Shown: positions 11,398-25,033 of the stretch, piece by piece
Layout: every line of letters begins with the position of its first letter
How positions within the stretch are numbered: the first letter of the stretch is position 1
NCBI GenBank assembly: GCA_030562195.1
Contig: JAUJPP010000003.1
Location: forward strand, 21,917,398-21,981,397
Direction: 5' to 3'
DNA length: 64,000 bases
From: Nipponacmea schrenckii
Lineage: Eukaryota; Mollusca; Gastropoda; Lottiidae
Notes under the pieces: model-generated
Databases searched by the model: none
Seen by the model: only the letters and a program-made list of their open reading frames with translations
Told to the model about the DNA's origin: nothing
Made by a program: the position numbers and the translations under genes

Positions 11398-13101
11398 ATT
11401 TGATGGTATCGTTTTGTTTGTTCGTTTGTTTTTGTTTTTGTTTTTTTATTATACACCCAATTTATAATGTTAATTAATAGTAAAATTTGATACAGAATAA
11501 ATTTTATAATGTTGTCTCGTATTGCTATAACCTCTGTCCACTTTAATTTCATCGTTAGGTAATAGAAGGTACAAACTTATAGTGGTCCTTAGATTCCTTA
11601 CTATACATAAAGCGATGACGGGTGTAGACACCTGATCCAAATTTTTATTTTGAAATACTTACTCGCGTAAGTAAGTATAAGCTGCTATCTATATTTCGTC
11701 AAAATGTTATTTAGATTTCGGGTTTCGTTTTTGTGGTTCGGATCGTTGAGAAAATATCACAATATTAAAGTGCACAGATGTTATGAAAAAGCAAATATTG
11801 GCAAAAGGACTATATTGGAAAACGTTATATAGGCTAACCCCTACGGATTACATAAAACGATTATTACTCAATTTGTGTGAAATTTGGTATTTACTTCAAA
11901 TATTAAACATTTGAGGTATATTGGTCATTGGGGAGACGCGACATGGGCCTATAATAGTCACCATTCCTTGCATATCTGCATTGGGTTCATACATTGAACG
12001 CATTGATATGGGGTTAAATTGGTCGTTCAGTGGATTATTAGAAGGGGCGATCTGGCTACTGGGCGATTAGACACACCGGGTATCTCTTTTTCGTTGTTTT
12101 TTTTTTTCAACCAATTTACATTTTAAAAATCGATTACTTTACAGTATGAAACAATGATTATTTCAAACTCATATTGGACAGCAAATGTTTCAACATGTTT
12201 AGTTTCATTATTATTGTAAACTTCAAATACCAAACTAAAACAAATAGCTTTTGATGGCTTTTCTTTGTTACACGCATTGTGATTGGTTGACAGCTTGGAT
12301 CTAGTTTTAAAATATAAACATGGCGGAAATCTTGAAATGATCAAAAAGTTCATTTGAAGTAAAACCAAAATAATACCCCTTTGATGCCAACCCATTCCAT
12401 TACGATTGTTTGGTTTGTATTATATTCATTTATTTTCAATAAACAAATGAAACAAACAGAGTACAGCGTACATTTTTTTTGTTTCCTTTTTGGATGTAGG
12501 CCTAATATCATTCTTACTAAATCTGTGAATCTGACCACTTTATTTTGCCAGAATTTTAAAGGGTGCGCACTGATCATTGAACTGAACGTTAATTCTAATT
12601 CCATCATTTGTCATACAATCATAAAAGAAAGTTAGACTACTAGGCTTGACATAGGGAATTTCGTATAGAAATAAATAAATGTTCTTCCTGGAAACAAAGT
12701 AAAAATGACCTTCCCCACCCCATCCCACTGTACATTTCATAAATATTCAATAATTCAAAGGTCTAGATAGAAATGCTATATAGCCTTTTGCAGACATGTT
12801 AATGATCCTAAAACATCAAGAATCTTTCTTTCCACATTTATGTATTAGGTCTACGCTTGTTTCTGGATTGAATTCTGGTTGAGACCTTGAACTGTATTTA
12901 CTTGAAAACTTTAAAGCACATAATTTCTGCAGTTAATTCAATATTTCCCAAGCTTTGTACTTTACTTTTTTAAGGGTATTAAGAATATTTTGGCTTTTAC
13001 AACTTCAATACCGGTATGTATTTTTCATAAGTAGGCCTAGTCTACCACTATTAGATTTATAATATTATTATTTTCAGATATTAGTACCGTATACAAATAA
13101 G
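11398..13101. other. APIP 3' flank and INCENP upstream region
   Basis: No coding exon was seen. The first 60 bp after APIP are T/G-rich (repeated gttt units). An acceptor-type sequence (tattattttcag) ends at 13077, 24 bp before the INCENP start codon, so the INCENP start exon is probably internal, with a non-coding exon upstream. Confidence 0.5.
12278..12356 (+). promoter_or_regulatory. Candidate INCENP promoter and first non-coding exon
   Basis: A CCAAT-type sequence (gtgattggttgac) is followed about 30 bp later by aaacATGGCGGaaat, which resembles the YY1 site often found at animal transcription starts. A possible donor (tttgaa|gtaaaa) follows at about 12356 and could join the acceptor at 13077. 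The ATG in this motif opens only a six-codon frame (MAEILK), so it would act as a short upstream frame at most. The assignment rests on motifs alone. Confidence 0.35.
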
Positions 13102-16100
13102 ATGATGAAAACCAAAGTTCCCCATACACTAGGTTTATCATACCTTGAAACGGTTTATGGTGATTTAGATCAAATTTTATCAGAATATGAAGATGATTTT
13201 GTTTGGCTTGATGAAATATTGGAAGCTTGCAAAAAAGCCCTTGTAACGTAAGTTTTTAGTTTTGAATTTGTACATCAACATAAGGAAAGCCACTGTTTAC
13301 CAACAATATAGATTAACATATATTGAATTGTCTGTTTAACTTGACCAATCCTTCTCAGGACATAACTCAGTAGAATCTATGCTCAGCTAGTGAGAACAAG
13401 AATTATTTTTATTTCAACTTTGTATATTTCTAGGCCAGAAGTGCAGTTGCTTCCAAAGACTCCATCGTTTAAGAAAACAAGAAGTAGAATAATACGTAAA
13501 CCTCAATCTGATATGTAAGCTAGTTTTAAGATTCTTTTATATTAATAATCTATAGGGCAATAACAAGTGTAATGAGCGAGTTGATTTATTTTCCTTTATG
13601 TTGTTTTTGACTATTCTGGAAAAACTTTAGACACCTTAATCTTTTCTCACTTGATATTTGATTGTTGAATATTTTTTTTAGTATTGATGAAGAAAGGGAG
13701 AGTGATGCAGATGATGAAGATCAAACGCCTCCGAGTCGTAAACAAAGAGTGCGACAAAAATCTAGCAAAACATCAAATTCAAACAATTCTCGACCTTCAC
13801 GTAGCACAAGATCTCGAAAACAAACCAATGACATATCAATGGAGAGTCCTAGAGAAAACAATACTCCTCAAGCTGCTTCTAAGATAGCCATGAAGCTAAG
13901 TGATTGTTCTCAATTAGAATTATCGGACAATGAAATGACCCCAGTTCCTGCCAAATCCAATACAAGTGTAAAGAGAACTCCTATCAAATCTATTGGTGCT
14001 TCACCAGTTGTCAAAAGTTCAGTGAGAGAAAGGGCATCAGCTTACGAAGAAATGATAAAAAGAACAAGTTCAAGTCCACTTATTCAATCCTATATTACAC
14101 CTGATAAACACTTTACACCAGAACGCTATAACACCCCTGATACAGTAAAACATGTTAAAACAACATCTGTTATATCACAGCTAACTGCTGACAAAAGACA
14201 GAGTATATCAAAGCGTAGCTCCTCCTCTCATAGACAGTCTTCACGTAAATCCCTGAAGGTTTTATCAACAAAGTTAAAACGTCTGTCATCACAAGGTTAT
14301 TCAGCTAATAAACTCTCCATACCAAATCATGTTGTACCAGATTCTTGTTCTTCAGAGGAAGTAGAGGTATTCATAGTCATTTTCTTAATTATATTTATAG
14401 AGCATGATCTTCTCTTAAAAAACATAGGTCTTCAAAAGCATTTATCGGAATATTTGTATGGTTCATTATTCGTGGAAAAATTTCCTTTAATTCTTATATC
14501 AGTTCAATTCTGAAAAAGGTTGGCACTCATTTATGATATATTTCTTTTGTATTCATTTTATAAACCTATTCTTAAAAGATGTCTTGCATATTTTCTAGGA
14601 GCCTAAAGAAGACAAACAGAAACCTAAAACAAGATTACGTTTAAAAAAGAAAGACAATTCAGAGGTAATTTTAACTTTGCATCACATTTCTCTGATTTGG
14701 TTCCATACTACACTGTGATTTCATGGCCAAATATTTTGGATTTATCATGAGTTGATAAATAATTGATTCCTTAATTTTTTTCTTGATAACCGGTTATTTG
14801 CTTGACCCCATTTATCTTTTCTGTCTCATTCAGACGAGACAAGAAGACGGTGAAACAACAGAAAATGAAGAAAATGAAAGTAAATCAGCATATCGATCTC
14901 CAGTTAGAACACCTGTACCTAAACCTCGTACAACAATAACACCTAAATCAACCCCAGTTAAACAACCAACTCTTAATACAACTAGAACTATAGTTGAGGA
15001 CAGTGACGAGGGCCAGGCTGTTACACCTGTTAAAAAACCTCGTATCAGTGCCAAGAAATCAGGAGAGAAGGAACAACTGGTGTCAGAAACAGAAGAAACT
15101 ATGGAGGTTGGAGAGTCATCAGATGATATATCTGACAACAAACGATCCATGAACAATGAAGATAGAGATTCTGGTATATCAGGAATACTAAGCGCTCAAT
15201 CGAGCGCTGTTAGTTTGAAGAACTTGGAAGTTGAAGGTGGTTCAGGTCGATCCAGTCGGTCAGGAGTAAAGAAGAACATAGTGTCGTCACCAATATTAGA
15301 ATCAAGTGATGGAGATAATTCTGTATTTATAGAGAATACTATGAATGAATCTAAGAGGTAAAATTAAATTTTGCTGATAAATTATTTGGTATAATGGATA
15401 GCAAATGGAGGATTCCAAACCAATATGTGGATTTTTTTAATGTGGTCCTATTTGTTTGTACTTTTAATTCATTTTTGACATAAAGCACTTGTTGGAAATA
15501 ATTGCATTAGAAGAGCTGTAGTAGTGGGTATAAACTGCTGTAAGTCATATTGTTTAAACAAAATAAACAATAAACTATATTTTCCAGAAAGCGGTCTGAA
15601 GATAGTGAAGAAGTAACTACTATTTCCAGACCAAAACGTTCCTGTGTTGGTAGCCTTAATAATGTGGCTGAAATGGTCAGTAGAAACTTTTCTGATGTTT
15701 TATTATACATTCATTTTGCAATGAGGCCCATTCTTTTCATTTCTGTTTAGTGTCATAAAATGTCAGAAGAGGTTCATGCATCTCTGTAATGATTTGATTG
15801 GACTTGGTAATGCTACTGTATGTTGGTTATGTATTATTTGTTGTATCACAATGTATCAATACAGTGATGTATCATTCTAGCTCTATTTGTAATGGTTATT
15901 AAACTGTTGTATTGTTTCAGGATGAAAAAGATAAGGAAACAGTTGAACATTCTGATTCTGATGAGTGAGTAAAGTCTTAATACTTTTGTACGCTGCTCGA
16001 TTTACTCCTTGATGGATTCCAATTTAGACAATAACCAAGTGTTGGTGTAGTTCGAGTATTTTGATGTATGCATAAAGTTTTCACACAGTATCTGAAAATT

Positions 16101-18820
16101 TTTGTGAAATTTTTTATGAACATGCTCTAGGATCTTTCATTTCTTCATATCTACTGGTCTTGAAATATCCACATATTGTATATAAGCTGAATAATGTTCA
16201 TTGTATTTTGTCTAGTTATGAGAGTATGGAAGATAGTGATGATGAAAAAACTCAACAAGCATGTCCGAGAGCTAAGGTAATTTTTCTTCATAATTCCTTA
16301 TTTGTGTACCTTTGCAGTGGTATAAGATCTAAAAAACCTGCGTCTTGGATAGAACTTTACTCCTCAAAAAGTTCCTATCATTGTACAGAAATACTTATGG
16401 ATTTATGGATTTGATAATTAATACTTATGTAATGTAATTATAGGTAGTATGATATATATTAATGATATAATTACAGATTGTTAAACCAGTTATTAAAAAG
16501 GCTGTCACTACACCTAACAGACCATCTAATCTCGTAGGAGGTTTCGTTCATTCTTTTATAAAGCGTAATACCCCTGTTAAACCTCCTGCCCAGTCTATAG
16601 ATCAGAAACAGAAAGATATATTAGATAAAGAAAGAAAGAATGAATTACGGTTACAAAAGAAGAGAGAAATGATGAATGAACAATTGAAAGAAAGGAAAAG
16701 GTATATAATATAAACTTAAGAAGATGTAACATTAAAAATAAATTACTAGTATGGAAATTAAAAAAGAAAGAGTTAAAATTAGTTATATTAGTTTACTATG
16801 AGTTATATAGATTGTAAGTTAAAAGTTCATACCCCCAAAACAGGGAGATCTAAAATTATATTGTTTGTGAGATAATGTTTTAAACTATTAAAGGTTACGT
16901 GAAGAAAGAATGGAGAAAGTCAGAAGATTAAGAGAAGAACAAGAGAAACGTGATTTAGAAAGTAAGAAACAGAATTTATTAAAACTTGATGAACGTGGCT
17001 ATAATAAAGATAAAATAGAAGAGAAAGTAAGAGAAGAAAGAATATTGAAAGAGAAACACAGGTAATAATATTTTTCTTATTATCATAGAAGACATCCTAA
17101 TAGAATGACTAAAGAGACCTTAGAGTCACTTAAAATTATATCAGTCAATGTATCAACCATAAGATACATATAAATATGTTAAGTATGTAATGTTTTGTTG
17201 TATTTCATCAGACAACAGAAACAGAAGACTTTAGATGAGAAAAGGTTAAAAGAGGAAGAAGATTATATTAATCGTATTAAACAAGAACAGGTATGTTTGA
17301 AATTATTCTGCTGTCTTTCTAAACTTGTGCACTGCTTCTTCATTTTAGTCAAAGCTTCTCTTACCAATAACACATATTTTGATCTCTTCTTGTTACTTCT
17401 ATTGTCAGAATCTGCTCTCAAGGTTTCTCATTTTGTTTGTCTTTAAATTCTCAATTCTAATCTTCTAAAGGCATCTTGAAAAAATTACTTTTCAGGATCT
17501 CAAATACACGCTCCACATACAAACCCTGTATGCTTTTGAATTAGGATAAATATTATATTGACATGTATAATAAGTTTATTGTTTTGTTAAATTATAGGAA
17601 GAGAAAGATAAACGAATCCGAGATATGTTTCAAAAGAAAAAAGAAAATGCTGAACAATCTAGATTAAAGCGTCTTGCTGAACAGAAGGAGGAGGAGAAAA
17701 TAGCGAAAGAAAAAAAAGAAAAGTTTGTTTATATTCCTCTGTCTCAACAGCTTTCATTTCATTTTCTAAACCTATCTTCAATCATGGCAGTTAAATCATC
17801 AAAATAGTTTATTGCTTTCAATCAAGATATAAGCTGGACATAATGAAGGCAAATTAGAAATAACACTCATATGGATTTAAAAATATTTCTTACCTGTTAT
17901 GATGCTCAGCAGGCACTCATCAATTGACCACTGTCTAACAGCTACTGTCACTGTTTCTACTATTGTAAATTGATACAGAAACATCAATTATTTATTATAG
18001 AGAGTTGAAAGAAAGGGAACACCAAGAGAAAATAGAAAGAGAAGCTAGAATACAGAAAGAAATGGCTAAATTACAGGAATTAGAGAAAGCTAGATTAGCC
18101 AAGATAGCAGAAATAAAAGAACAACAGAAAGCTGAACAGAAAGCTAAGATTGCTGCTGCTAATGCTGCCAGTGCAGCAGCCGCTGCTCAGAAAGCTAAAA
18201 TGAATACAACGATGGATAAATCTGAAAATAATCCCAGATCGTAAGTCAAATTTTTATTTATTTTATTTTCTATCTGCTGTCTTAGTTCTGACACATTAAG
18301 TCAAGAATTATTATGTAAATGGTAACTAAATTGTTTTATTAATAAGTTTATATAATTTCTTCCCTATAGGTACATGATAACACCAGATAAAAAACTGAAA
18401 GATAATAGTAGTAATCAGGATTACAATATACAAGATCTACATTCAGATGATTCCACTGATGATGAGGATGCTCCCAGAAAGAAAATACCAATATGGGCTC
18501 AAGGTACTTCATTCATATTATTTGTAGATTTAACTATTACTTAGATTATTTGGGACGTATACTATTATATTACTTATAATTTAAGGAAAGATGACAGAAT
18601 GACTTAATATAATTATTTTTCAGGTAACAATTTGAAGGCAGCTTTAATCAATCAAGAATATCATCCACCCAAATTAGATGAGATATTTTCGGTGGTACCA
18701 GACCTAGATCTGAATGATGTATTTGTCAAGAGAAAACCAAGATTTAATAAAAGAACCAGTTCAGCTGTTTGGGATTCTCCAATGTTAAAACCATGTCAAG
18801 CAGCTCAATTTCATGTTTAA
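13102..18820 (+). CDS. INCENP: Inner centromere protein INCENP, 15 coding exons, complete
   Basis: Scaffold of the chromosomal passenger complex: the N-terminus binds survivin and borealin, the C-terminal IN-box binds and activates Aurora B. Coding exons are 13102-13247, 13434-13514, 13682-14366, 14599-14664, 14834-15357, 15588-15675, 15921-15964, 16216-16276, 16477-16700, 16894-17061, 17212-17290, 17598-17722, 18001-18240, 18370-18503 and 18624-18820. All junctions are GT-AG and in phase, giving 2862 nt (953 aa; human is about 918). The CEN-type N-terminus includes DDFVWLDEILEACKKAL. PKTPS follows, with T58 matching the human Cdk1 site T59. A long Ser/Thr/Pro-rich disordered part comes next, then SFIKRNTPVKPP, a long charged Lys/Glu helix (exons 9-13), and the IN-box: SDDSTDDEDAPRKKIPIWAQ, INQEYHPPKLDEIF and the Aurora B-target KRTSSAVWDSP (TSS at 933-935). 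The start could lie further upstream, because no in-frame stop separates this ATG from the acceptor. Confidence 0.95.
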
Positions 18821-20325
18821 TCATTTATAACTTACGATAAATCATATTTCACATTTCATGAAGGACCAAGTCATTTATAACTTTTTTATTCAAGGGTCTG
18901 GCCCTTATCTTTGAGTGGCTCTATAGGACTAGGAAACCTCTTTATATTTTTAGTTATCACTGATACAAAATTATTATAAATCATTAACATAGCAGTTTGC
19001 TAGAGAGAGACAGGGCCTTGTCATACTCAAGACTTTATTTATTTTCTCAAAACTTTTAAAATAATATAACCATCATTTTTCATTAAAAATATTACCATGG
19101 TTGTATAACAACCATCAGTTATTTCAATTTACATTAGTTTTAGACAGTGTATATAAATTATATCTCATATTAAATTGTATCAAATTTCATATGTTCAAAT
19201 TTTTACAGATTGGTATTAATGACATGTATATGTATATACATTTACGAACTTTCACTAATATTGTTACATACATGTACATACTATCCATTCATCTTAAAGT
19301 AGAAGCTCTGAGATCTTTGGTTTAAGATGTTACAGTAGGATTCCAGTTGCTCTGGATCATATGTATTTCTGTTATTGTTGGCAGGTTTTAATTTACTTGT
19401 AGAAATTTTAACACTTTAGACAGAGTAAAGAAAAAAAATTAAGTTGAATATTGGTACATGTACTATAAAATGTTGTATGCTATATCTGTCAATGTGTTTA
19501 CAGTTCGACCTTGTGGCCATCGTTGGTTGCATTCCTTTATATTTTAACCATTTCTCTTATGGACTGAAATATACCCTATGTATAATGACTTTGTGTTAAG
19601 TCCTATGAAACTTGCGAGAGTAGTGTTATGTGATTGTATTGGTGCATGATCACAATTATTTAGCTTTGATATGATCTGACATTAAGAGGATATTGGATAA
19701 AGAATAGAACTAAGTATTTTCATGTATGAAAGTTTGTAAAAAGTTTATAATATATTTTGTTTTTATTTGTCTTGTAGATATATTCTGTTTTCAGAATTAT
19801 AATAATAATAATAATCATATACTTATACTTGATTTCATTCAACATTCTTCTTAGTATTTCTACTCTATTACAAATCTTCAATTAAATGTTTTTAGAAACG
19901 AACAAAATTTAGCTATCTATGAACAACAAATCTAAGCCTTTCTATTTATATATTCTACTTAATTGATACCCAGGACAATTCTGACTTTTATGACACTAAG
20001 ATGTGATTCAGTGACGGTATACACCTTCATTATTCATATCTAATGTCTACCTGTATTTTCAAAGATTTTAAGAATTTTTACCCCACAAATTTTGTTTATC
20101 TAGTTCAAGTAGATCTTTTGACCGCATTTCATTTCTTGTCTTCACCTTGCTCTATCCAATCTATTGTATATATCTAGATACTTGTGGTTTGGTTTCTAAT
20201 ATTTTATGTGATTTTGTAGATATTTGAATTCACGATGTAACATTAGCAAGAGAAACAAAGTTCAGATTGTATTTTTATTGATGTTTTAGTGCTTGATTAT
20301 AATAAAGTTTAATGTCTATTTAAAT
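18821..20325 (+). other. INCENP 3' UTR (inferred)
   Basis: There is no coding exon here. The stretch follows the INCENP stop and runs to a polyadenylation hexamer AATAAA at 20301-20306, followed by a T/G-rich segment (taaattgttctgtatttctc). That makes a 1.5-kb UTR the simplest reading, though earlier sites cannot be excluded. Confidence 0.45.
20301..20306 (+). terminator. Candidate INCENP polyadenylation signal
   Basis: AATAAA in gattataataaagttt, followed within 30 bp by U/GU-rich sequence. It is the best-placed canonical hexamer downstream of the INCENP stop. Confidence 0.4.
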
Positions 20326-23300
20326 TGTTCTGTATTTCTCTAGATTCTCAGCCATGACTTATTCAGCATCTTTGGATTATTTTCTACATTATCAATCCGG
20401 ACAGATAACAGCTGCTTTCAAATATCTTTATCTCTGCAGATTTGCAACAATTAAAAAATGGTCAGGAAATCTACCAAACATTGTTGATAGTTCAGAATGA
20501 AAAACCCAAGATGTATGAAGTTTATTTTATTGGGTGATAATATCTCTTTTCTACATCTTTATACAGGTTGATTAACATTAACAGTGAAAAAGAGATCTAA
20601 TAGACAGAAATAAACAGTTATAGGGGAAATCTGGGAGAGGAGTACACACAGCTAATATCCTATCCATGTAATGTTCATTATGCTAATCTAAGAAATGTAA
20701 AAATAATAAAAACATTATGAACATTTGTTGACATATTTATATTAATAACATTGTGCAAAAAAACTTCAGCTCCGATTCGTAAAAAAACAAACAATATTTT
20801 CCAAATATAACCCTGTGTTTGTATACTGAAAGTGAAATGATATCTCTTTACTTTACCTTTCTAAATGATATAAAGTCTGAGGGATTCATCATTTCCTATA
20901 AATGTTATTAAAACAATATAATTATAGGAGGATGAGCTGGGTATGCCAAAAATTAACCTGAAGACAATGTTTTTATAATGTTGAAATGCTTTCTGCAATA
21001 AAACCAAGGTTTATCGACCATGAACTGTTATTATTTTACTCTTATCAATAACCCTTTCATTCAAAGAAGCAAACACAGGGTCTGTCAACTGCTAAGTTAA
21101 CATCAAACTTTGACAAAACTTAATATTGCTTATACTACTAAATAGAATCTTGAACAATAATAATATTTACAACTTTTCCTTTATACTTTATATAACACAA
21201 CAAATAAATAGAGAGTATTTCACATTTTTTAATTTCATCATCTAAGTTCCAGAATAATCGTGTTTCATAACATCTCTGCATTTCATTACTTAATTTTATA
21301 CATTAGACAAGGCTGGCTTAATTTTTGTAAATAAAATACACCAATAAATCTAAATTCCATATTATCTATCAAATTTTGTCTACAGTCAAAAAAATAGCAA
21401 ATTATATATATAAATCCAAACTATTGTCTTACAATATCTGAAGAAATTTCTACTTTTCAGTTTTCAGAAGTAAGTTACAAGACACAATTATCCAGACTTT
21501 TAGATGGTAATAGAATTTAGTAAACTTCAGTGCTGGAACTAATGAGTGCAGTAATACAAATATAGACTCAATCTCTTATTATTTTGAATGGAATGCACAA
21601 CTGTTAAGGGTTTTTAGACTGTCATAAAACAACTTTTATATCTGAAACTAGCTGTCCTGAGGAGGATTGCGTATCGGAAATACACTGTCGACAAGAAACA
21701 CCCTGTAGTCAAGTAGAGGATTAATTGAAATGGATTATCATTATCAATAAAGTTTGTTGAATTAGAAGGCATGTTCAATAAAGATTTCAGAATATCATTA
21801 TCATAAATTCAGTTTTCATCCTCACATCTTCCCATTCTAACAACAGTGCCAAAATGTAGGACAATTCCTAAGAGAAATAGTCAGTTTAGTTTGTTATAAC
21901 AGTATAAAGCCCATGTTAACAATATCATAATATATCACTTACCAATTACTATATATACAACCATTTTAACATCAAAAACTAAAACATAATCACCATAATC
22001 TATTTCCAACATACAATATAGCCATGCAGTGTACAGGTTAACTACAAATCATCATTTGTTACATATTGTTAATCCTTATAATTTGGTTATGAATACAAGC
22101 TTCAGTTCAGCTCAATACTTGTACAGAGAACTGAACTCTTCAACAACAAATCATAATGAGGTGAGATAAACTGTTTACATCAGAGAACTATTTAATACAG
22201 AAAGAATCGTTTATTTAGTTTGAGGTACATCAAATAGTTATTGTAACCCCACAAAACTTAGTTTGTGTTCATTACCATCACCTATTTGATTATAATGTAA
22301 ACTGCCATTTTAGAATTGAAGTCAGTCATGAGAAGTAAGAAGACTTCCAATGATTATTTTACAAAAATCAGTGTAGAGGGAACTCAGGGAACCACAGATC
22401 ACAGGAAGGGTTGGTATAGACAATTTTGTAATCATTCAAGTCATAAATCTGATAGTCAAAATTCTTAAAAATAGTCATTTAAAAGATACAATAAGAATTA
22501 GTGTATTAGAAATTTCATATCAAAATCTTCCTCTCTCTTTCCAAGCTGTTTCAACCTCTTTTCAAAACAAATTTCCTTTCAGCTAAATACTCTTTTTGAC
22601 AATTTAACAGAGAAAACAGATTATGCCAAATTCCAAATTCACTATACAAGACAAAGAAAATTTTTCATCACTTTTCAAATATCAAATTTACACCTCAAAA
22701 CCAAAATAAATACAAAAATTTATAATAAATTAACATTAACAAAATTAAAGGATTTCAGAAAATAACAACACTATCACAGAAATTTTAACACTGTAGATTT
22801 TATATTGGTAGATTGTGTCTTAACAGGTAGTCTTGAACAATTTCTCAAATAAATAAAGAAGTTTTATGCATAATTCAATACTTTAGTTGAAATTGTGCTT
22901 CATTATATTAATTGTCACTGGAGCAAATATCTGACTTAATTCCATTAACATATACTTCAAATCCCTTTAAATACTTAAATACTAATTATTATGCAAATCA
23001 ATGCAAATTTTAATAACATTTACAATGATTTTTGATGTATTAAAGCATTTTAATATGTTAAGTAATATGTGATCTTTGCATTTGTACACCTTTCTATTTG
23101 CACTGATGAGATATTTATGGACGCCAAGTATTCTTTAACTATCAACCAATCCCAACAAATAATCATAACATTTAATGATTTTCACATGGTGCACTATGCA
23201 CTTCTGGTGGAATTGGTTGATAATCTAATTTAAATCGATTGATGTCTGTAAATTGATTGTTATATTAAACTATAAGACTTGTGGCCATTATTAAACAATG

Positions 23301-24895
23301 TATAATTCTCATTGGTAATATATTTGATTATAGTAAATACTCAATAACTATGATCATAAATACAGAACAGTCTCCTAGTTGACAAATCTACTTCTAGAAC
23401 ATTTCTAATAATTTCATAAAATTTGTTCAATTTCTCAGAAAATTCAAGAATTATTACAAATCTAGACTCTCTGTCTAGCTCAATTTTCATAGATTATCAG
23501 CATAGATAATAGAATATTTATAAAATATTTATAATTTATATAATAAATATTGTTTTATTTATGTATAAATAGTGCTTTCAAAATGCCATTTGAGGATTAT
23601 TTTAAGAAAAATATTGCAAAGAAGTTCTGATATTTCAAAACATTGAGACCAATTATCTAGTCTAGTTATATATGTATAGATATATATTTTGTTGTATCAG
23701 TTTCAATAAATTGTTTAATATATTACCAAGATAAATGAAGTGAAACAAAACTATAATATATACAATTAACATCACAGTACATATTCTTCAGACTTCTAGA
23801 TAGAGGCAGCTCCATTGCTTCAGTGATTTCAGTGTATCCTCAACATTTATTTGGTATTTTCAAGGAGGGGGGAGGGGGTTTTAGGTCAGAATTACTGAAC
23901 AACACATATTTCCCACTAAACAGTGCACCTCCCCTTAAACAAGAGTTGTGTGTCATCACATTCATGTTTCTTAAATATGTAGTATAAAGCAATCAGTATG
24001 GAGAAATGGGAAGTGGAAATTGAAAGTAAAAGTTCTACTTAGTTTATGGAATCTGCCTCCAGCTAGAATTCTAAATAACAAATTATTATTAAATATATCT
24101 AGTTACTATAAATAGACTAGGTTCAACAGAAATATTATACACAATGTATTGCACTTGTTCACAATAATTACACAGCTTATATCTTTGTTCAGAGTTCAAT
24201 ATCTGTTCACAGTCTTATATTGATGGGCTATTATTATGCTGGTACAACCATTGAAAGTGTATACATCTTCAAGTACTGTTATCTTATACTGTTATTGTCT
24301 TTAAGAAGAATAATTTCTGTTTATTAAATAAAAGAAATATTTATCATGGTTAGCAATATTGAAATTGAAAAGTCTTGGTGTATATTAAACAAGCTCATTA
24401 TACAGGTACAACAGACATGCATCAAAGTCATCTGTACAAAGTTCAGGTAATATATTTGCAAAACTGTACATAAAAATATGGCAGTGAAAGTTTTGAAGTA
24501 GATACTGTATCAATACAAGACAGTGATCAAATATTCAGTTGAACTAGAATTTGTTCCCAGATACACGAAAGAACTTAAAACAAACTCATATCATACAAAT
24601 AGACAATAAATAAAACATTAATCAGCAATATACAACAAATAAAATCACATCCATTATGGAATGAAAAGGTCCCCAAATTGAGCAGAAAGATTTCGGGGAA
24701 AACTAAGAGGTATTTGATCCTGTTAACTAAGCCACTTTTAACGTGAAACTCTCAAACTCCGCCCGTGCTATTGGTGCAGTATTAGAACCAATCTGGAAGA
24801 GAGGATGGTCGAGAAGTCTATAGCGATAGACTACAGACTACAGGTTTCCACCATCTTATTTATCTATCACCAGTCACTTGAGGAGATGATCACTG
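20326..24895. other. Convergent intergenic region, probably mostly tomosyn 3' UTR
   Basis: INCENP and tomosyn converge here. No exon, RNA gene or full mobile element was recognised over 4.5 kb. The sequence is AT-rich, with a single G-rich run near 23864. On the minus strand an AATAAA occurs near 20523 (plus-strand tttattttattggg). If it is used, tomosyn would have a 4.4-kb 3' UTR that almost touches the INCENP 3' end. Confidence 0.4.
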
Positions 24896-25033
24896 TTAAA
24901 ATTGGTACCATTTTTTATCTTTGTATTTCATCATTACTTGATGGGCTGCTTGAGCAAAACTTTCTGCTTGTGCCATCATCTGTGCTGATCTATCATCTAA
25001 CTCTCCTATTCTCTCTCCTCTTTCATTTAGAGC
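24896..25033 (-). other. STXBP5: Tomosyn last coding exon: R-SNARE coiled coil and stop
   Basis: This exon encodes 45 residues beginning ALNERGERIGELDDRSAQMM and ending KYKDKKWYQF, then TAA. It is the VAMP-like half of the SNARE motif. The Arg of DDRSAQ is the expected zero-layer arginine. The preceding exon (25326-25447) supplies GLAKHIPGSGG and the start of the motif. No membrane segment follows, as expected for tomosyn, which competes with VAMP but cannot drive fusion. Confidence 0.93.

Noticed and set aside
14830..15156. 108-codon frame antisense to INCENP
   Set aside because: It is the shadow of the Ser/Thr/Pro-rich INCENP exon 14834-15357, which has proper splice sites and matching phases.
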